The notes under the pieces are model-generated. The model had not been told where the DNA came from. It did no database searches and saw only the letters and a program-made list of their open reading frames with translations. A DNA stretch of 64,000 nt from Dendrolimus kikuchii (taxonomy: Eukaryota; Arthropoda; Insecta; Lepidoptera; Lasiocampidae), in assembly GCA_019925095.2 (NCBI GenBank), contig CM034412.1:12252001-12316000 (forward strand), given 5' to 3'. The position numbers and the translations under genes were made by a program. Of the stretch, positions 58,120 through 64,000 are shown in pieces. Position 1 is the first letter of the stretch. Each line of letters begins with the position of its first letter.

Positions 58120-61100
58120 TTAACCGAAATAATAAGTTAATGTTGCCATTACCCCGATCCCGATGCACAGGGCTGCCAGGTGTTTCAGCGACTCCATTTT
58201 GTCCTCTTCCCTTAATAAATCTGGCAACACCGTCACTAACGCTATGTGCAGAAATCCACCTGCTGTGAATGGCACTATCCATGAAGTTTTCGCTTCTGTA
58301 AGAAAAATATTTAGAGAATGTTATGTCGTCTTGCTGTTTTTGGCGGGAACTTCAAAAATTTTCTGCTGTACAATTTTATTGAAAAAAAAACTAGATGTGC
58401 CCGCGACTTCGCCCGCGTGGTTTTTTTTAGCGGAACCCTAAAAAAATGTAACCTAAGTTACTCATTGAAAGTCTCGTCAAAATCTGTCAAGCCGTTTCAG
58501 AAATTAGCCGGAACATCCAGGCGGACACATATTAAAAAAAAAAGATATAAGTACTGTATATACTTTCAAATGCATTTAGTAAAAAGTTGTTATTTTGACA
58601 TTACAAACAGACACTTCAATTTTATTTATTTGTATGGATGTAGAATATTGGCTACAAATGAACAATAACTGTAGCATATTGATTGTTTCCTCCTTAAGGA
58701 AGGAATAACTATAATAATAAAGCCTTCATATAAGAGGCCATACACAAATTTCATGATGTTTTGACCCCTCCCCGTTCTCGTCACAGCTGGTCACATTCGT
58801 GAGACTCCTTTCTCCCTGGTGTGACATCACATATTTTGCAAATTTAACATTAAGAAATTATTCAATCAAAACAGCAGTTCCGTGATTACGGAACTGCTGA
58901 TGGAAATAAAACGATGTAATTGGTTTTATTTTCATTTAAATTATTTTTTTAATCATTTAAACACTATGCTATAGATCCAGAGCTGGAAATATATTGAAGT
59001 TTTTCGTCAATAGTTCAAATTTCGTGTTTTAAAGCTTAAATTTCGTGTTTTAAAGATTAGATTTTGAAATGTGACGTTACGAATTTTAGAACCCCTCCTA
59101 CCACTCGTTACACCCCCCCCCCCCCCCTATCGTATGACATATTTTATGGACATAGAGACGATTTGTGAACCTCCTACTTTTGGAAGTCGGTTAAAAAAAG
59201 GAATCCTAACTATTAAATAAATACATTAAAAACAGTATTAAAAGTCGTAAATGACTGTAAATTATTTTTAATGTGATCAACAATCAAACAACAAAGAGTG
59301 TTCTGTCTATCTTGTAAACAAGCCACAAAAAAAAAGAACACTCACCAATGGAATTCCTCGCCCCGCTGCATATGACAGCTGTCATGGCGCCGACCAGTCC
59401 AGCTGATGCCGTCGCCTGAAGACAATAAAAAACTATCTTAAGTCTGCTCCAACACAAATTTTCGTATTTCGTGCGGTTGCAGAGTTCCGATGGCATACTT
59501 CTCCTTCCCCCATTTTTTTTTCTGATAACGCAGGGGAACCTGGTTTCTTGCGACACACACTCGCGCCATGGATACGAGGGAAACCGAATGCAGCGTCCAC
59601 TGCCGTCTGCACGAGTGCGTGTGGAAGCAGGAGGAGAGAGCAGACGAACTACCCACTACACCTGTACCCCGACGAATATACCTTGTAAGAACGCCACGGG
59701 ACCTAGAATAGGGTTACTGCAACGCGACGTTCTAGTGTGCAAGTTTGGTACAACCCCGAAACTGGGTCAAACACAAAGTCTTATATGTCTATAGGAGAAA
59801 AGTACAAATGTTGGACTTAATAGGTTTATATGTTTTGATTCGCAAACATGGATTGCTATATGAAAAGTTGTTTAATTTTTAGGGTCAGCGCAGACAGAGA
59901 GGAATAATCCCCGCGCGGTCTCGGGCATTTTCTTTACGGATCGCGTATGCTCGAGCTTGCGAGCCTGCGCGAGTAAACCGTTCTGGGTTACCACTCTACT
60001 GTAAACATGCCAGTTTGTCGCGAAAGCTCGTCAACGATGGTGGACTGCGATATGATTATAATTGTGCTAATAATGTCTGGATTAATATAGAATTTACAGT
60101 AATAATGCTTAATAATAAAAATGATTCCTCATGTCAGAAAATCAGACTCCTGTATCAGTATTTGGGTCAGAAAGATACTCATGTATTGTGTAATAATATG
60201 CTTTATTTATTAATAATTGTCTTAATTTTAATTTAAAGCTTTTGATGTTGACTTCCTTAATTTTCAGTGGTAATTTATTGTAAATTTTAGTCGCTATACA
60301 GAAAATAGACTGTTTTGAAACAAAGTGGTTTTTTAAGGAAGTGAAAGCAGTTAGCTGTTATGTCGTTTACTGTTGCATTTAGTGTATAAATGTAGATTAT
60401 TTTTAACAATCAAAGCAACTTCATAAATGTACAATGATGGTTATATTTATTATTCGTTATGTAGGTACTTCGAATTCAAAATCTAAAAAAATGATGTCAT
60501 CCCTCTTTAAACTCAGTGACAACACTGAAAGTTCGCGTACGACGCCGCGCGAGGATTCGCGCTTATAAAAACAGTTATTTGTTAAAACACAAAAGACTCA
60601 AATCTAACATAACCTTATATAATAAAGAAAATCCATGAACAAATAATGTACATATGGAATTTATGTAACTTGAACAATTTATCTTCCGTTTTTGTGATTC
60701 CTCCTCCCCCTATTCAAATCCCATATCATATCCTTTCTATCCCATTCCTCCTGTCTGATCCTTGTATCTCATTTCTCATACCACATTTAAAAGGTAGGCG
60801 GCGCGTTGGCTTCGCCATTGATGTTGCACACGTCTGTAGGCAACGGTAACCACTTTGTACGAAAAATAGATCATTTTGTTCAAAAGCAACCCTTGGTTTC
60901 CCGTCTGACATTCCTTCACAAAAATCATCCTTACAAGCTACACTATGATTTGGTATAATAATACAGGTGTTTATTTTTTCAAAATCAGTCGATTTTCAAG
61001 TCTAAAGAGACCAGTTTAGTTTCATCAAAATCGATCTCGAGATTTGAGTGTTTTTCGCACAGATTAGGATTTAGTCCTGAAGGTCCACTTGAAAAATTCA

Positions 61101-63310
61101 CCTTTATAACTGAATGATAAACTTACGAATTGAGCTTTGGCCGCCTCCCACCTTGAGAAGCCACTCTTCAAGAGTATCGCGAAATCACCGACTTCATGGG
61201 GAATTTCGTGAACTAAAATTTACATAGAAGAAACAATTAAGACGAGAAAGCAAAGAAATTTTTATTTAGAATGCCTAGTTGAAATACTTAGCAAACGGAG
61301 GTTACTAAGTTAGAAGCTTGAGTGTAGTGAGTGATTCTAAGTTAGATTAGTGAGTGGTTCTAAGTTACGATTCCTGAGGTAATACCCTTTCCAAGCATTT
61401 ATTTTACTTTTGACAGCTCGATGACAGATCAGTAATGTTCTAAGGCATTACCGACTCGATTTGTAATAAAAATCGATTTTATTTATAAATAAATTTTAAT
61501 CAGTTTAATCTAACCATATATTTTTGCTCAAAATAATAAATCTTGTAATAAATATAACCATATTTCAATAAATGTATTTTACATAATTAAATAAGCCATT
61601 TAAAACGGCTCTTATAATAATTGCGGTATTATTTTTCTTAAGGTAGAATATAATTTATTTTCAAATCGATTATTTTCGATTTACGTAGTGTCGATGGTAT
61701 AATAGTCTATGCTTTACATGACTCACAGAATATCACTATTACGTCACCCAAAACAAAAAAAGTACGATAATTATGTCATGTTTCATGTGAGCTTTACGCT
61801 CAAGAAACATGGAACTTGATAGACTTGCAAACGTCAAAAGTAAAATAAACGCTTGGAAACAGTATAGTGAATTCTAAGTTATGATGTTGCACGTATTGAG
61901 TAAGTCTAAGTTAGGATTTTGAGCGAAGTGACTGGTTCTAATTTAGAATTCTGATAGTAAGAGATTCTAAGTAGTTATTCCTGACCGTAACAACAACAAT
62001 AGTCTTTGTATAATACACTTGTTGTCCTGATAGGTAGTACAATGGGCGACCTTATTGCTTAAAGTGATCTCTTTCAGAGAATCTTTAATTGGACAAAATC
62101 TTATTATAATAGTGTATTTGCATGCAATTTAATATAAGTACGATAATGTAATGAGTGGTTCTAAGTTAGAATTGCGAACGTAGTGAATTCTAAGTTATAA
62201 TCTTGCGCATATTGAATGAGTCTAAGTTAGGATTTTAAGTGAAGTGAGTGGTTTTAAAATGGAATTCCGAGCATAGTGAGTGATTCTAAGTTAGAAATCT
62301 CGGTCATAGTGAAAAACCCGAAGCAAATGACATTTCCATCATGCGACAGATTCATTCAGTGGTACACAACAAAACCAGTTCTTTCTAAATTAAACAATAT
62401 ACTTGGTTTATACACTTATAATGCGATTCAAATGAGAATAGGATCGACTTTGCGCCATATTGTGACTTTAAATAACTTTAAATAATTAAATATTATATTA
62501 AGACAATTTACTACTAATTTAACCTTTTTATTTAAATTTGATGTAAGACTATTTATTATATAGATGATAAGAAGATTTAATATAGAGAGAAATAATACGA
62601 CTTTAAAAATCATTATAACATCTAAAACTAAACTACAGTATGAAAATTAAAAACTAGAACTAAATAAAAAAGGAGGGCATAATCCTAGCTTAAAAATAAA
62701 AAAACCTGTATCAAAGCCCGTCCAGCCCCACCAGATCACTGTCGCTGGGCATTGTACCTAGAAGGCTGGCAGCATTACCTCGCTGGATACAGAGGCTAAT
62801 CCTTTGAGCGAGGTAAGCTCCAGCCTTCCGATCTCTTGTTGTATCGATCGACCAGACGTTTTTTAATATTTTTAAATAATTTGTGGGCACTTGGCCCCCA
62901 TGGGCCCAAAGTCATTTATTATTGATATGCAAACAAATTTTTTGCAAACCATACTTTTCAAGTGACATTTGACAGATAGAGGTCATTGACATTCCTATTC
63001 TTATTTGGATCGCACAGTAAAGATATTATAAAAAATACATTAGGTATATATAACTTGTATTTTCTAATTATTGGGCTATTCAAAATAAAAATGAGAAAAT
63101 TTTGAAATTGGATAATGTTTCATCGACATATGAATATTGCACTGCATAAAACAGCTGCGACAACTTAAGAAAAACAATGCCGAACTTACCCAAGATTGCG
63201 AAAGTGGTCAGGACTCCGACCCTGAATCCCACGAGAAAAGACCCACCCACCGCCAGACCATGCGTGAAATTGTCTATCGAATTCGCCATCAAGTTCAAAT
63301 AACCAGCAAT
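58120..63310 (-). CDS. SLC39A13: ZIP13-type zinc transporter (SLC39A13 / Zip99C-like), C-terminal 4 exons, partial
   Basis: Minus-strand exons are 63310-63190, 61212-61127, 59415-59346 and 58295-58120, all with AG/GT ends and matching phases. They give 150 residues plus a stop. The first visible exon reads [20 protein letters not shown], the ZIP transmembrane-4 metal-site motif in its ZIP13 form. The second reads [18 protein letters not shown], the HExPHExGD motif of transmembrane 5. The third holds [14 protein letters not shown], and the last [20 protein letters not shown] followed by a final membrane helix ending TYYFG. ZIP7 (Catsup) is the nearest alternative, but NFTHG rather than NFTDG and the FSRWEAAK stretch favour ZIP13. 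Family members move zinc across ER/Golgi or vesicle membranes. The N-terminal exons lie past 64000. Reverse AATAAA candidates lie at 57793 and 57636. Confidence 0.93.
58391..58545 (-). mobile_element. Short Helitron in the last ZIP13 intron
   Basis: On the minus strand it starts A|TCTTTTTTTTTTAATATGTG and ends CGCGGGCACATCTAG|T. GGCGAAGTCGCGGGC near the end is the usual 3' block. Confidence 0.8.
58740..59165. repeat. C-rich MITE-like remnant with a 15-C run
   Basis: TTTTGACCCCTCCCCGTT, TGTGACATCACAT and GTGACGTTACG with a run of 15 C at 59113-59127 recall a common lepidopteran MITE type. Termini not resolved. Confidence 0.4.
59880..60560. other. ZIP13 intron with two CpG-rich patches
   Basis: Patches at 59885-59975 and 60530-60565 are CpG-rich (CGCGCGGTCTCGGG; GACGCCGCGCGAGG). 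No gene or convincing termini. Confidence 0.35.
60788..60862 (+). mobile_element. SINE/LINE 3' fragment
   Basis: GGTAGGCGGCGCGTTGGC and GGCAACGGTAACCACTT match the 3' portion of a lepidopteran retroposon related to family 3. Confidence 0.45.
61307..62308. repeat. Interrupted minisatellite, unit about 30 bp
   Basis: Variants of GTAGTGAGTGATTCTAAGTT followed by AGAATT recur at 61307-61380, 61866-61975 and 62147-62308. The first gap is exactly filled by the MITE at 61385-61862. Confidence 0.85.
61385..61862 (-). mobile_element. TA-flanked MITE, 478 bp (family M1)
   Basis: Left end CCCTTTCCAAGCATTTATTT; reverse complement of the right end CTGTTTCCAAGCGTTTATTT. TA at 61383-61384 and 61863-61864. 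Inner blocks match 41695-42044 in inverse orientation. It lies in a ZIP13 intron, inside the minisatellite. Confidence 0.88.
62690..62925 (-). repeat. Unclassified retroposon-like repeat
   Basis: A GC-richer island in AT-rich flanks with GCTGGGCATTGTACCTAGAA and GCGAGGTAAGCTCCAGCCTT, a phrase I recognise from lepidopteran LINE ends. Strand inferred. Confidence 0.45.
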
Positions 63311-63678
63311 CTGCAAATATTAAATTGTAAATGATGAAATTACAGGTCTTGCCATTTTTATTTCAATCAGTTTAAAATTCAAAAGCTTACTAAGATCATT
63401 TTCAAACGTTAACTGAATTTGTTCTAAAAACCTTTTAAATGTTAAAACGTCTTTTTACAAGCTTTTAGTTAACTTGCAATGTGTGTCAGTTAGTTTATTT
63501 AGAACAAAAATTGTAAGCTAAATAAGAATCACTTCCTGTGGACAAGTTTAGACTTACAACCAAAGACTTCGATATAGAAAAAAGGTTGCATGCTTGCTTA
63601 TATAAATCAGAATAATAGAACTTTTCATACAGTTCCACAGGTATTTTTTCCTATATTTTCACCTTTTTTATTTTATTT

Positions 63679-63990
63679 TATCCGTGCAGGAACGGAGAAA
63701 GAATACAATTTCCTGCGGCCGGGTGGCCTGTCGTAAGAGGCGACCAAACAACCCACAGCCAGGTGGTAGGACATTTGCCCGACTGGATGGCTACCACCCC
63801 TGATCTAGAGTATGTCGCCATAACAACCTTGAGTTGTGTTCAGTGACCAGGTTCCAGTCTCCCTTAAGAGAGCAGCAGCACATTTGTAGCACCTTTGGTG
63901 TTGCAAATGTCCATAGGCGATGGTAACCGCTATCCATCAAGTGGGCCGCCTGCCTGTCTGCTGAACTCCTGCAATAAAAATAAAAAAAAC
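63679..63990 (+). mobile_element. SINE-like retroposon (family 3), near full length
   Basis: TATCCGTGCAGGAACGGAGA to CTCCTGCAATAAAAATAAAA. It is the best plus-strand copy. A short deletion removes the CCGGCATT block near 63840. It lies upstream of the first visible ZIP13 exon. Confidence 0.9.
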
Positions 63991-64000
63991 CTCTTCTTTC

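Noticed and set aside
59113..59127. Poly-C and poly-G runs (also 54530-54541) as functional signals
   Set aside because: They are simple homopolymers in MITE-like debris and may be length-miscalled.
58120..63310. Assignment to ZIP7/Catsup
   Set aside because: The metal-site motif reads DNFTHG rather than HNFTDG, and the FSRWEAAK segment fits ZIP13.
1..64000. CRISPR array, prokaryotic operons or integrated virus
   Set aside because: No spaced direct-repeat array, and all genes have spliced eukaryotic structure. No capsid, protease or polymerase of viral type was seen beyond LINE reverse transcriptase tails.

Overview
The window is AT-rich animal nuclear DNA, almost certainly from a butterfly or moth (Lepidoptera). 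Two conserved eukaryotic genes with short exons and GT-AG introns are scattered through a dense bed of insect-type repeats: Helitrons ending in CTAG, tRNA-headed SINEs, RTE-like LINE ends with (TATG)n or (GATA)n tails, and TA- or TTAA-flanked MITEs. There is no operon structure, rRNA, genuine tRNA, CRISPR array or provirus that I can support.

Layout. From 1 to about 30 kb no conserved protein-coding exon is recognisable. This part holds LINE, SINE, Helitron, mariner and MITE debris plus one weak candidate exon near 3.25-3.48 kb. Around 30.3-31.05 kb a CpG-rich patch looks like a promoter and noncoding first exon of a gene running leftwards on the minus strand (strong splice donor at 30302), so the left 30 kb may be its first intron. 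A dead IS630/Tc1-type transposase lies at 32.6-33.3 kb on the minus strand.

From 34345 to 49074 on the plus strand is a complete nine-exon gene for the MAEA/Gid9 subunit of the CTLH (GID) E3 ubiquitin ligase, 392 residues. Its seventh intron has no GT-AG ends. It has the ends and branch site of a minor-spliceosome (U12-type) AT-AC intron, and only this reading gives the conserved protein. I rate this the best finding in the window. Its introns carry a hAT deletion derivative with a perfect 8-bp target duplication, a pogo-like MITE, a piggyBac-type MITE, Helitrons, SINEs and a three-unit tandem repeat that stops just before exon 4.

From 49.1 to 58.1 kb lies a gene-free stretch with a 5'-truncated LINE, a large foldback element and AT-rich DNA. 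From 58120 to 63310 on the minus strand are the last four exons of a ZIP-family zinc transporter of the ZIP13 (SLC39A13) type. Its amino-terminal exons lie beyond the right edge. MAEA and ZIP13 are convergent (tail to tail). I see no functional link between them; one acts in ubiquitin ligation and the other in zinc transport.

No wholly new system is evident. The unusual material is the AT-AC intron and several nested or composite mobile elements whose target duplications can be read directly.
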